DNA of 55,745 bases from Actinomycetes bacterium (GTDB lineage Bacteria; Actinomycetota; Actinomycetes; JAHEKZ01): positions 1 to 55,745 of the forward strand of contig JAHELE010000006.1 of NCBI GenBank assembly GCA_024644345.1. The letters run 5' to 3'. Position numbers and translations under genes: made by a program. Positions 7,594 to 15,711 of this stretch are shown here, piece by piece (positions within the stretch are counted from its first letter, which is position 1; each line of letters opens with the position of its first letter). The notes under the pieces were generated by a model. The model was not told the origin of the DNA, did no database searches, and saw nothing but the letters and a program-made list of their open reading frames with translations.

Positions 7594-8612
7594 CGTCGCA
7601 CACAGAGACCGAGATCCTGTCGCAGCCTGACGTGTGGCGTCAGACAATCGAGGCGCTCGACCCGATGGGCTTCATAGCCCCGTTCGGTGACGAGTCGACC
7701 GACGTGCTGGTCACCGGGTGCGGGTCGACCCACTACCTGGCGATGTCGGCCGCCGCACTGCTGCGAGAGGCCGGCGTGCGTGCCTGGGCTCTGCCCGCGT
7801 CAGAGCTGATCGCTCAGGCCTCGCCCTCGATTCCGTCGCCCGAACACACCACTCTGCTTGCCATCTCGAGGTCGGGGACCACCACCGAGACGGTGATGGC
7901 GGTCGAACACTTCCGTCGGCTGGGCGGACGCACCGTTGCCCTGATCACGTGCTACCCCGACACGCCGCTCGCGGCGGAGGCCGACGTCGTCTGGGCCGCA
8001 CCGGCGGCTGCCGAAGAGTCCGTTGCGCAGACCCGATCGTTCTCGTCGATGCTCGTCATCGTGTCGGCCGTCGCAGGAGCACTCAGAGGTGCCGACCTCT
8101 CTGTTCTGCACCGGCTCCCTGATGCCGCCGAGCAGATCCTCGCCACCTCGAGGGCGCCGATGGCAGCCCTCGCAGGCGAGACCGCTCTCGAGACCTTCTT
8201 CTTCCTAGGGTCCGGTGCCCTCTACGGGGTCGCGGCCGAAGGCATGCTCAAGCTGAAAGAGATGTCACTCACGGGTTCGGAGGCGTACCACGCGCTGGAG
8301 TTTCGCCACGGCCCGATGTCGATGTGCGACGACTCAACAGCGGTCATTGCGTTGGTGTCCCCCGAACGCGCTGACCTTGAGGAGGCGGTGCTCTCTGACA
8401 TCGCACCCTTCGGGTCACAGATTGTCACCATTGGCCATGAACGTTTACACCTGATTCCGCCGGACATACCCGGTTGGGCCGCACCCGCCCTGTACCTGCT
8501 CCCGTTGCAGCTTCTGGCTCTGGAACGGGCGATCGACCGGAACCTCGATCCCGACCAGCCGCGACACCTGACAGCAGTGATTCATCTGGACGCCTCAGCT
8601 GAGGCGTCATGA
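7590..8612 (+). CDS. SIS-domain sugar-phosphate isomerase/deaminase (AgaS/GlmS-C like)
   Basis: A 340-residue protein with two SIS domains. The first contains VTGCGSTHYLA (~42-52) and AISRSGTTTETV (~90-101). The second contains FLGSGALYGVAAEGMLKLKEM and AYHALEFRHGPMSM, the GlmS-type active-site region. There is no glutaminase domain, so it is not GlmS. AgaS-type enzymes convert galactosamine-6-phosphate to tagatose-6-phosphate; related ones act on fructose-amine phosphates. The GTG start overlaps the regulator stop and follows GGAGG. The nearby kinase and GatZ/KbaZ protein favour an AgaS-like role, not proven here. Confidence 0.85.
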   Translation: MTSHTETEILSQPDVWRQTIEALDPMGFIAPFGDESTDVLVTGCGSTHYLAMSAAALLREAGVRAWALPASELIAQASPSIPSPEHTTLLAISRSGTTTETVMAVEHFRRLGGRTVALITCYPDTPLAAEADVVWAAPAAAEESVAQTRSFSSMLVIVSAVAGALRGADLSVLHRLPDAAEQILATSRAPMAALAGETALETFFFLGSGALYGVAAEGMLKLKEMSLTGSEAYHALEFRHGPMSMCDDSTAVIALVSPERADLEEAVLSDIAPFGSQIVTIGHERLHLIPPDIPGWAAPALYLLPLQLLALERAIDRNLDPDQPRHLTAVIHLDASAEAS

Positions 8613-8625
8613 GCGAGGAGAAACC

Positions 8626-9915
8626 ATGAGAAGCGCACGGACTCTTGCCATCGGAGCGGTGGCGCTGACCCTGTTGGCTGCTGGCTGCAGCTCTTCAGAC
8701 AGTGGCGGCGACGGCGACGACGCGGTGGGTGGAAGCATCCGCGTGTGGACTCACACGAACAAGAGCTTCAACAAGGCGTACAAAGCCCTGGCCGACGAGT
8801 ACATGGCGCAGAACCCCGACGTCTCGATCGACTTCACGACATTCGACTACGACACCTACATCCAGACGCTCCAGACGTCGCTGCCGGCAGGCACTGAGGC
8901 CGATGTGCTGCAGATGTTCGGCAGCTGGACATGCAGCTACTCATCGAACCTGGCGCCGGTGCCCGAAGACATCGCGTCCGTGGATTCGGCGAGAGACGAG
9001 TTCTTCAAGGGTCCACTCGGAGGCTATGTCTGTGACGATGCCCTGTACGGCCTGCCACAGGAGTCGAACGTCGAGTACGGCGCAACGCTGGTCAACACCG
9101 CGATGGCTGCAGACGCGAACGTCTCACTGGACGGATGGGACTCCTACGACGAGTTCAAGGCTGATGCCAAGGCGATGACAGTGACTTCGGGAGACAAGAT
9201 CACTCGATCCGGCTACCACTTCACCACCAACGATGGCATCTCCTACACCTTCCTCTCCTTGATTCTGCAGAATGGCGGTGCGTACATCGCCGACGACGGT
9301 ACGTTCACCTTCACGACACCGGAGGCAAAGGCATCACTTGAGCTGATGAAGAGCTTCGTCGACGAGGGCATCGTTGACCCGGTCCTCTTCGATGACGTGA
9401 GCAACTGGGTCGGTGACTGCTTCTTCACCGAACAGTGCGCCATGGGCCTGGTTGGCCCCTGGGTCGTGCCTGAGTACGCAGTTGACTTCCCTGACGTGGC
9501 CGCAGTCACCGAGTACGTGGCACTTCCCACGCTGGAGAACAGTGAGTTCGCTGCGGACTCCGGGTGGGGACTGACGACCTCGTCGGCCTCGCAGGAGCAG
9601 GACCTTGCCTGGGACTTCATCTCGTACGTGACGCAGAACGCCGACAACGCGCTGCAGTGGAACCTCGGCACGGGCACGCTCCCTGCGCTGAAGGAGAACG
9701 TGCAGGGAGATGCGCGCGATCAGCTGCTTGCGGAGGCAAGTTACACCGAGCCGTTCCTCAACATCCTTGGCGACGCCCAGTACCTGGGAAGCCTGCCCGA
9801 CCGCGACCGCCTCTTCTACAAGATCATCGTGCCCAATGTGCTGGACACGCTGAATGGCGACATCACGGTCGACCAGGCGCTTGCCGCGATCGAACAGGAG
9901 GCCAACTCGCTCTGA
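8626..9915 (+). CDS. sugar ABC transporter substrate-binding lipoprotein (CUT1)
   Basis: A 429-residue extracellular solute-binding protein family 1 member. The signal peptide ends in lipobox LLAAGC with Cys at residue 21, then a Ser/Gly/Asp linker. The mature protein begins with a strand IRVWTHTNKSF and has the typical PQESNVEYGATLVNT hinge region and TSSASQEQDLAWDFISYVTQN C-terminal lobe. The ribosome site GAGGAGA precedes ATG 8626. It captures the substrate outside the membrane and delivers it to the two permeases encoded next. Several Cys (CSY, VCDD, DCFFTEQC) could form disulfides. Confidence 0.92.
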   Translation: MRSARTLAIGAVALTLLAAGCSSSDSGGDGDDAVGGSIRVWTHTNKSFNKAYKALADEYMAQNPDVSIDFTTFDYDTYIQTLQTSLPAGTEADVLQMFGSWTCSYSSNLAPVPEDIASVDSARDEFFKGPLGGYVCDDALYGLPQESNVEYGATLVNTAMAADANVSLDGWDSYDEFKADAKAMTVTSGDKITRSGYHFTTNDGISYTFLSLILQNGGAYIADDGTFTFTTPEAKASLELMKSFVDEGIVDPVLFDDVSNWVGDCFFTEQCAMGLVGPWVVPEYAVDFPDVAAVTEYVALPTLENSEFAADSGWGLTTSSASQEQDLAWDFISYVTQNADNALQWNLGTGTLPALKENVQGDARDQLLAEASYTEPFLNILGDAQYLGSLPDRDRLFYKIIVPNVLDTLNGDITVDQALAAIEQEANSL

Positions 9916-9930
9916 GGGCGGGCGTCGGCG

Positions 9931-10944
9931 ATGGCTATCGAGACTGCGGAACGTGACCGGACGGCCGAGCCCAAACGGGCTCGGTCGTCGAGGTCGCTCG
10001 ATGCGCCGCAGCGTCATTTTCGCTGGATCGTGCTGGCACCGACGCTCGGCTACCTCGCCTTCTTCACGCTGCTACCCCTGGTGTGGGTCGTCGCCCTCTC
10101 GCTCTTCAACTACAGCCCGCGTCGAAACGGGTCTTCGGTGGGGGGGTTGGGCGGGGACAACCCCTTCGTGGGGCTGCAGAACTTCCAGCAGCTCTTCGAC
10201 TTCTCGGGTCAGTCACAGCTGTCCCAGACGTTCCAGACGTCCGTCATCGTCACGCTCATCTTTGCATTCATCGTGCTGCCACTGAACCTTCTGATCACGC
10301 TGCCCCTCGCCGTGATGATTGAGGCAGCCGCCCGTCGGCTGCGCCCGTTCCTGCGCACCATCTTCTTCATGCCGGTGCTGACGTCAGCGGTGGCGGTGGC
10401 GGTTATCTGGCAGTACGTGCTGCATCCGCAGTACGGGCTGGCGAACTCGTTGATCGGAAAGCTCACAGGTGAGACGACGATTATCTCGTGGCTCAACGAT
10501 TCCTCGATGTCGGTCCTGGGAGTACCTGTTGCACTGATCGCTGTCACGATGGCGTACCTGTGGATGGACATCGGGTACAACCTGGTGATCTTCATCGCTG
10601 CTCTTCAGGGGCTACCCAAGTCGCTCACCGAGGCCTCTCTCCTCGATGGCGCGAATGCGTGGCAGCGCTTCCGTTACGTGACCCTGCCGCTGCTTAAGCC
10701 CACCATCCTGCTCACGGCGGTGCTCACCATGATCTCGTCGTTCCAGGCATTCGACCTGTTCCAGGTGATGACCGCGGGGGGCCCCGACAACCAGACGCGC
10801 GTGCTCTCATTGGACATCTACGAAAACGCGTTCAGGTTCCAGTCGATGGGCTGGGCGGCAGCCGAGTCACTGGTGCTGTTGGCCATTGTGCTGCTCATCA
10901 CGTTGGCCCAGTCGCGCCTGCTCCGCTCGAAGTGGACGTACTGA
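9931..10944 (+). CDS. sugar ABC transporter permease (MalF/UgpA type)
   Basis: A 337-residue CUT1 permease with about six membrane helices after a charged N-terminal tail (~30 residues). The EAA coupling loop is visible as EASLLDGANAWQRFRYVTLP, which contacts the ATPase. Helices include WIVLAPTLGYLAFFTLLPLVW and the final ESLVLLAIVLLITLA. It lies 15 bases after the binding-protein gene and one base before the second permease; it forms the transmembrane heterodimer with that protein. Confidence 0.92.
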   Translation: MAIETAERDRTAEPKRARSSRSLDAPQRHFRWIVLAPTLGYLAFFTLLPLVWVVALSLFNYSPRRNGSSVGGLGGDNPFVGLQNFQQLFDFSGQSQLSQTFQTSVIVTLIFAFIVLPLNLLITLPLAVMIEAAARRLRPFLRTIFFMPVLTSAVAVAVIWQYVLHPQYGLANSLIGKLTGETTIISWLNDSSMSVLGVPVALIAVTMAYLWMDIGYNLVIFIAALQGLPKSLTEASLLDGANAWQRFRYVTLPLLKPTILLTAVLTMISSFQAFDLFQVMTAGGPDNQTRVLSLDIYENAFRFQSMGWAAAESLVLLAIVLLITLAQSRLLRSKWTY

Positions 10945-10945
10945 G

Positions 10946-11833
10946 ATGGCAACGGTATCGATGGCAGAGGCCGCGCCGAGCAGTGTGACCGTCGTCGGGC
11001 CTCCACGCAAGCGGGTACCTCTGGGTCGCTTTGCGCTCTACCTGGTGCTGACGGTAGCTGGCCTGATCGCGGTACTCCCGTTCCTGTGGATGCTCTTCGG
11101 CTCGTTCAAGACCGGACAAGAACTGCGGTCGATTCCGCCAACCTTCTGGCCGGAGACCTGGACCCTCGACAACTACCGCACGATCCTCGGCGACCCCGAC
11201 CTGCCGCTGCTGACGTTCTACGGCAACTCGTTCTTCGTCGCGATCATGAACGTGCTCATCGGCGTCTTCGTCGCATCCCTACTTGGCTTCATCTTCGCCA
11301 AGTACACGTTCAGCTGGAGGCAACCGCTCTTCTGGTACTTGCTGGCCCTGATGATGGTGCCACCCAGTGTCCTGATGATCCCGAACTACCTCATCCTCAA
11401 AGAGCTCGGACTGCTGAACAATCTGTGGGGATTGATCATCACCGTGATCGTTGATCCTTTCGCGGTCTTCGTCATGCGCCAATTCATCGTGGCGTTGCCG
11501 AACGAACAGCTTGAGTCGGCGCGAATCGACGGTGCCAGTGAATGGCGCATCTATCGGTCGGTTGTGCTGCCACAGGTCAAGCCAGCCCTTGCCACGCTGG
11601 GTCTGCTGACCTTCATGTTCAACTGGAACGCCTATCTGTGGCCGTTGGTCGTGTTGACCGAGACCGAAAAGCGGACTTTGCCGGTCATCCTCACGGCGTA
11701 CTCCACACAGCACACGGCACAGCTGAACTTGGTGATGGCGGCATCGGTGCTGATCGTTGTGCCCGTCCTGATCTTCTTTCTCTTCACCCAGCGATGGATT
11801 GTGGCTGGGCTCACCCTGACAGGGGGCAAGTGA
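10946..11833 (+). CDS. sugar ABC transporter permease (MalG/UgpE type)
   Basis: A 295-residue second CUT1 permease. ATG 10946 is one base after the preceding stop; ATG 10961 is an alternative. It has six helices and the EAA loop (LESARIDGASEWRIYRSVVLP). The family segment LPFLWMLFGSFKTGQE follows the first helix and the C-terminus is LTLTGGK. Translation is probably coupled to the upstream permease because no clear independent ribosome site is seen. Confidence 0.92.
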   Translation: MATVSMAEAAPSSVTVVGPPRKRVPLGRFALYLVLTVAGLIAVLPFLWMLFGSFKTGQELRSIPPTFWPETWTLDNYRTILGDPDLPLLTFYGNSFFVAIMNVLIGVFVASLLGFIFAKYTFSWRQPLFWYLLALMMVPPSVLMIPNYLILKELGLLNNLWGLIITVIVDPFAVFVMRQFIVALPNEQLESARIDGASEWRIYRSVVLPQVKPALATLGLLTFMFNWNAYLWPLVVLTETEKRTLPVILTAYSTQHTAQLNLVMAASVLIVVPVLIFFLFTQRWIVAGLTLTGGK

Positions 11834-11834
11834 T

Positions 11835-13142
11835 ATGACCGTCGTCACCATCATCGGGGCAGGCAGCACCGTCTTTGCTGCTGAGCTCGTGACCGACTTC
11901 CTGCTCACACCTGGTCTTGACTCCGGTGAGTTCCGTCTGGTCGACGTCGACGAGGGGCGGTTGGCACTGGCCCACCGGTTTGCCGAGTACCTGGTAGAGC
12001 AGTCCGACCGCCAGTGGACCGTTCGTTCGTCAATGGACCGCACCGAGCTGTTGCCCGGGTCAACTGTGGTCATCAGCACGATCGAGGTGGCCGGGCTCGC
12101 GACGGTCGACTTCGACTACGCAATTCCGATGAAGTACGGCGTCGACCAGTGCATCGGCGACACGATCGGACCCGGGGGGCTCTTCAAGTCGCTTCGCACC
12201 ATCCCGACGTTCCTCGACATCCTTTCCGATGTCGAGCGGCTATGCCCGGATGCACTCGTACTGAACCACACGAATCCGATGTCGATGACGATCCTTGCGG
12301 CGTCGCGATCTTCCAGCACACCGGTTTGGGGGATGTGTCACTCGGTGCACTACACGATCGAGAACCTCGCCGACTACCTACAGATGGACAAGAGTCAGAT
12401 CGAGTTTGCCGCTGCGGGCGTCAACCACCTTGCCTGGGTGACAGAACTTCGACGTGGCGGCGAGGATCTCTATCCGCTGCTCCGTGATCGTGGCCGGATC
12501 CCAGAGGTGCTGGAGCAGGACCCGGTCCGATTTGAGTTGATGTACCAGTTCGGCGCCTTTCCGACCGAGAGCAGCGGCCATGTATCTGAGTACCTCCCGT
12601 ACTTCCGCACCCATCCGCAGCTCGTGTCGCAGTGGCAGGGAAAGGAGTACATCGGCGAGTCCGGTTTCTATGCCCATAACTGGCCCACCTGGCGTCGTGA
12701 GAACGACCAGATGCTGGAGGAAGTGCTCGCCGGTGGGCGCGACTTCCCGATGGAGCGAGGGGGTGAGTACCCGTCACAGATAGTCGAGGCCATGACCTCC
12801 GGAGTTCCCACGACGGTGTATGTGACCACCCCGAATGCGGGATGGGTTGACAACCTCGCCCAGGGAAACGCGGTCGAGGTGGCGGCTCTGGTGGACTCGA
12901 CCGGAATCCATCCCCAACACTTCGGCAGCTTGCCGGAACACATGGCGTCCTGGGTCCGCCGCCACCAAGAGTTCAATGACCTTGCCGTCAGCTCGATCCT
13001 GGAGCAGAACCGAGAGGCCGCAGTGCACGCGCTGATGATCGACCCGCTGACCTCCGCGGCCTGTGAGCTTGCGCAGATTCGGGAGATGTTCGATGAGATG
13101 GTGGCTGCGCAACGTGAGTATCTGCCCAGCTACCTGCACTGA
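11835..13142 (+). CDS. glycoside hydrolase family 4, MelA-like alpha-galactosidase candidate
   Basis: A 435-residue NAD- and divalent-metal-dependent glycosidase of GH4. It has the Rossmann GAGS (8-11), the substrate/metal loop NHTNPM (144-149), the metal Cys in CHSVHYT (168-174) and GVNHLAW (195-201, His198). The CHSVxxT form and GVNHLAW..L..GGEDLYP resemble MelA alpha-galactosidase more than the maltose-6-phosphate or glucuronidase branches. GH4 enzymes act by transient oxidation at C3. It starts one base after the permease stop and lacks a signal peptide, so it works in the cytoplasm on the imported glycoside. Confidence 0.88.
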   Translation: MTVVTIIGAGSTVFAAELVTDFLLTPGLDSGEFRLVDVDEGRLALAHRFAEYLVEQSDRQWTVRSSMDRTELLPGSTVVISTIEVAGLATVDFDYAIPMKYGVDQCIGDTIGPGGLFKSLRTIPTFLDILSDVERLCPDALVLNHTNPMSMTILAASRSSSTPVWGMCHSVHYTIENLADYLQMDKSQIEFAAAGVNHLAWVTELRRGGEDLYPLLRDRGRIPEVLEQDPVRFELMYQFGAFPTESSGHVSEYLPYFRTHPQLVSQWQGKEYIGESGFYAHNWPTWRRENDQMLEEVLAGGRDFPMERGGEYPSQIVEAMTSGVPTTVYVTTPNAGWVDNLAQGNAVEVAALVDSTGIHPQHFGSLPEHMASWVRRHQEFNDLAVSSILEQNREAAVHALMIDPLTSAACELAQIREMFDEMVAAQREYLPSYLH

Positions 13143-13153
13143 CAAGGAGTCCT

Positions 13154-14107
13154 GTGACTGATCTGGACTTGTTGGTGATCGGCGACCTCAACCCCGATGT
13201 GATCGTGGCCGCGCCCGGGCTTCGACCAGAGTTCGGCCAGGTCGAGCAGCTGGTCGACAGTGCCACGTTGGTGGTTGGCGGGTCCGCCGCCATTACCGCG
13301 ATCGGGGCGGCTCGCCTTGGTATGCGCGTGGGCTTGTGCGCCGTCGTGGGCCCGGACGATCTCGGGCGGCTGATGACCGGACGCGTTGTTGAGGCGGGTG
13401 TCGACATCGGGCATGTCCGGGTCCATTCCTCCACACCCACCGGCATGTCGGTGATTCTCAATCGTGGTGACGACCGTGCCGTGCTGACCTCCACTGGGGC
13501 CATTACTGCACTCACTGCTGCCGACCTGGAGAGGGTGTCGGACCGTCCGGCACGCCACGTGCACGTCGCCTCGTTCTACCTGATGGCGCGGGAGTTTCGG
13601 GAAGGCCTGCGGGATACCTTTCGTCGGCTGAGAGCGGCTGGAACCACGACGTCACTGGATACAAACTGGGACCCAGACGAGCGCTGGGACCTGTCGGCGG
13701 TGCTCGGCGAAACCGACCTCTTCCTCCCCAACGAGGCCGAGCTCACCGCCATCGCCGGTACGCCGATCCTCGATCGAGCGATGGAGACTCTGGCTGACTC
13801 CGGCTGTGATGTCGCGGTCAAGCGTGGACGTGCTGGTGGGGTTGCCTTGATCGACGGCCGGCTCGTGCGCGTCACCCGCCCGCCTGCCGTTGACTTTGTC
13901 GATGCCGTTGGTGCCGGTGACACCTTCAATGCGGGTCTGCTGTCCGGACGGCTTCTGGGTCGCGACCCAGCAGAGTCGTTGGCCATGGCCGTGATTGCGG
14001 GAACCTTGTCGACGGGGGCTGCTGGTGGGACTGGCGGTCAGCCGTCTCGTGACGACGTTGATGCGTGGCTTTCATCGGTACCTGTCGACGAGCTGGGGCT
14101 GGCATGA
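13154..14107 (+). CDS. PfkB-family carbohydrate kinase
   Basis: A 317-residue ribokinase-fold kinase. It has an N-terminal GDLNPD substrate motif (10-15), the glycine segment VVGGSAAITAIGAARLG (40-56) and the PfkB signature 2 DAVGAGDTFNAG (250-261) with catalytic base Asp256. GTG 13154 follows AAGGAG. Sugar specificity cannot be read from sequence. In this operon it could phosphorylate the free hexose or hexosamine released by the GH4 enzyme, or tagatose-6-phosphate. It overlaps the next gene by four bases. Confidence 0.9.
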   Translation: MTDLDLLVIGDLNPDVIVAAPGLRPEFGQVEQLVDSATLVVGGSAAITAIGAARLGMRVGLCAVVGPDDLGRLMTGRVVEAGVDIGHVRVHSSTPTGMSVILNRGDDRAVLTSTGAITALTAADLERVSDRPARHVHVASFYLMAREFREGLRDTFRRLRAAGTTTSLDTNWDPDERWDLSAVLGETDLFLPNEAELTAIAGTPILDRAMETLADSGCDVAVKRGRAGGVALIDGRLVRVTRPPAVDFVDAVGAGDTFNAGLLSGRLLGRDPAESLAMAVIAGTLSTGAAGGTGGQPSRDDVDAWLSSVPVDELGLA

Positions 14108-15393
14108 CTGAACAGCTGCTCGACACACTCGCCGTGGCCCAGCGGACGGGTCGCCACGCAGGGGTCGCTTCAATCTGCTCAGCCCATCCGCTCGTTCTGG
14201 ACGAGACCATTCGGCACGGCGTCGACGCTGGGCGCACGGTGCTGATCGAGGCAACGTGCAACCAGGTGAACCAGGAGGGTGGCTACACCGGGATGCAGCC
14301 GGCCCACTTCAGGCGGCAGGTGGTCGGTATGGCAGACAAGTACGGGCTGCCCAGCGACCGACTGGTGCTCGGCGGTGACCACCTGGGGCCGAACCCCTGG
14401 AAGCACTTGCCAGCGCAGACGGCCATGGCCAAGTCCGAAGAGATGGTGGACTCCTACGTGCGGGCTGGCTACACCAAGTTGCACCTCGACACGTCCATAC
14501 GATGCGCCGACGACCCGCCGGGGGCGCTCGCGCCGTCCCTCGTCGCTGAGCGAGCGGCGCAGCTTGCCGTGGTCGCAGAGCGGGTGGCGTCCGATGTTGA
14601 GACCCTTCGGTACGTCATCGGTACCGAAGTGCCGGTTCCTGGGGGCGAGTCGGCGGGGGAGCATGGCATCCATGTCAGCGCCGCCGCAGATGTCGCCGAG
14701 ACCATTGAGGTGACCCAACTCGCATTCGCATCGGCAGGGGTGGCTGCGGCCTGGCATCGCGTGCGCGCGGTGGTGGCGCAGCCCGGCGTTGAGTTCAGCG
14801 ACGAGGAGTTGTACGGCTATCACGCCGGACAGGCAGCGCACTTGGCGCCGTGTCTGTCCGGAGATGTGCCGTTGGTCTTCGAGGCGCACAGCACCGACTA
14901 CCAGTCAGGTGAGGCACTGAGGGATCTGGTCGCTGACCACTTCGCGATTCTGAAGGTTGGCCCCGGCCTGACCTTCGCCTATCGCGAGGCGGTCTTTGGC
15001 CTGTCGTTCATCGAGGATGAGTTGTTCGCCGCTGGGGCTTCTGGCATCCGATCCGTGCTGGACAAAGCGATGATGGCCGACCCTGGCTACTGGCAGCCCT
15101 TCTATCCTGACGACCCGGCTCGAGCGTCGTATGCCCGCCGCTACTCGCGGAGTGACCGTTCGCGCTACTACTGGCCGGTACCAGCCGTTCAACAGGCCGT
15201 GCTTGACATGCACGCCAACCTGGGACGGTCTGGTCTTCCGGATGAGCTGGTAAGCCAGTACCTGCCGTGGCTGTCGGCGCACGAGGTTCCTGGAAGTGCC
15301 ACGAGCTCCGCGCGGGCCGGAGGGCTCAGTTGCGATGCCGTGCTTCGCGCCGCGGTGCGTCGGGTTCTGGGCGCCTACGGCTCGGCCGTCTAG
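14104..15393 (+). CDS. GatZ/KbaZ-family protein (tagatose-bisphosphate aldolase 'non-catalytic' subunit or 4-epimerase)
   Basis: A 429-residue protein with the family blocks GVASICSAHP, VLIEATCNQVNQEGGYTGM, LVLGGDHLGPNPW, KLHLDTSIRCADD, IGTEVPVPGG, VFEAHSTDYQ and LKVGPGLTFAYREA. In enteric bacteria GatZ/KbaZ is said to stabilise the catalytic aldolase GatY/KbaY. Other family members have been described as tagatose/fructose-6-phosphate 4-epimerases. No GatY/KbaY-type gene lies beside it, so a stand-alone catalytic role is likely. It is the last gene of the sugar operon, and its stop overlaps the convergent gene by four bases. Confidence 0.9.
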   Translation: MTEQLLDTLAVAQRTGRHAGVASICSAHPLVLDETIRHGVDAGRTVLIEATCNQVNQEGGYTGMQPAHFRRQVVGMADKYGLPSDRLVLGGDHLGPNPWKHLPAQTAMAKSEEMVDSYVRAGYTKLHLDTSIRCADDPPGALAPSLVAERAAQLAVVAERVASDVETLRYVIGTEVPVPGGESAGEHGIHVSAAADVAETIEVTQLAFASAGVAAAWHRVRAVVAQPGVEFSDEELYGYHAGQAAHLAPCLSGDVPLVFEAHSTDYQSGEALRDLVADHFAILKVGPGLTFAYREAVFGLSFIEDELFAAGASGIRSVLDKAMMADPGYWQPFYPDDPARASYARRYSRSDRSRYYWPVPAVQQAVLDMHANLGRSGLPDELVSQYLPWLSAHEVPGSATSSARAGGLSCDAVLRAAVRRVLGAYGSAV

Positions 15394-15686
15394 GCCGAGC
15401 CGAGTCCATTGAGGTAGTCGGCGATCCTGGACGCCGTCCACTCTTCCTCCAGCTGCTGAGACACCACGCCAGCGACGTGGGCTGGTTCTCCCTCGGCTGT
15501 TGCCCACTCCGACCGCGTCCACCCGGCGAGATAGTCATCGCTGCCGACTTCGCCCAGCCGCATCGCAGCCTCGTCGATCGCCTCCTGGAAGCGGGGCGCG
15601 AGCTGGATCTTGGCGATGTCGTCGCCGTCGCGCGCCACGACCATCGACGGGATATCGCGCCAGGACATGATCTGGTATTCGGCCAT
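15390..15686 (-). CDS. Virulence_fact-domain small protein
   Basis: A 98-residue cytoplasmic protein beginning MAEYQIMSWRDIPSMVVAR. It is typical of the small Pfam family named 'virulence factor', with a central FQEAIDEAAMRLGEVGSDDYL block and a C-terminal acidic helix. The family name is historical and the function is unknown. ATG 15686 follows a G-rich CGGGGG segment. The gene converges on the sugar operon with a four-base overlap. Confidence 0.85.
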   Translation of the reverse strand: MAEYQIMSWRDIPSMVVARDGDDIAKIQLAPRFQEAIDEAAMRLGEVGSDDYLAGWTRSEWATAEGEPAHVAGVVSQQLEEEWTASRIADYLNGLGSA

Positions 15687-15711
15687 CCCCCGAGCCTAAC
15701 CGGGGTGTGGG

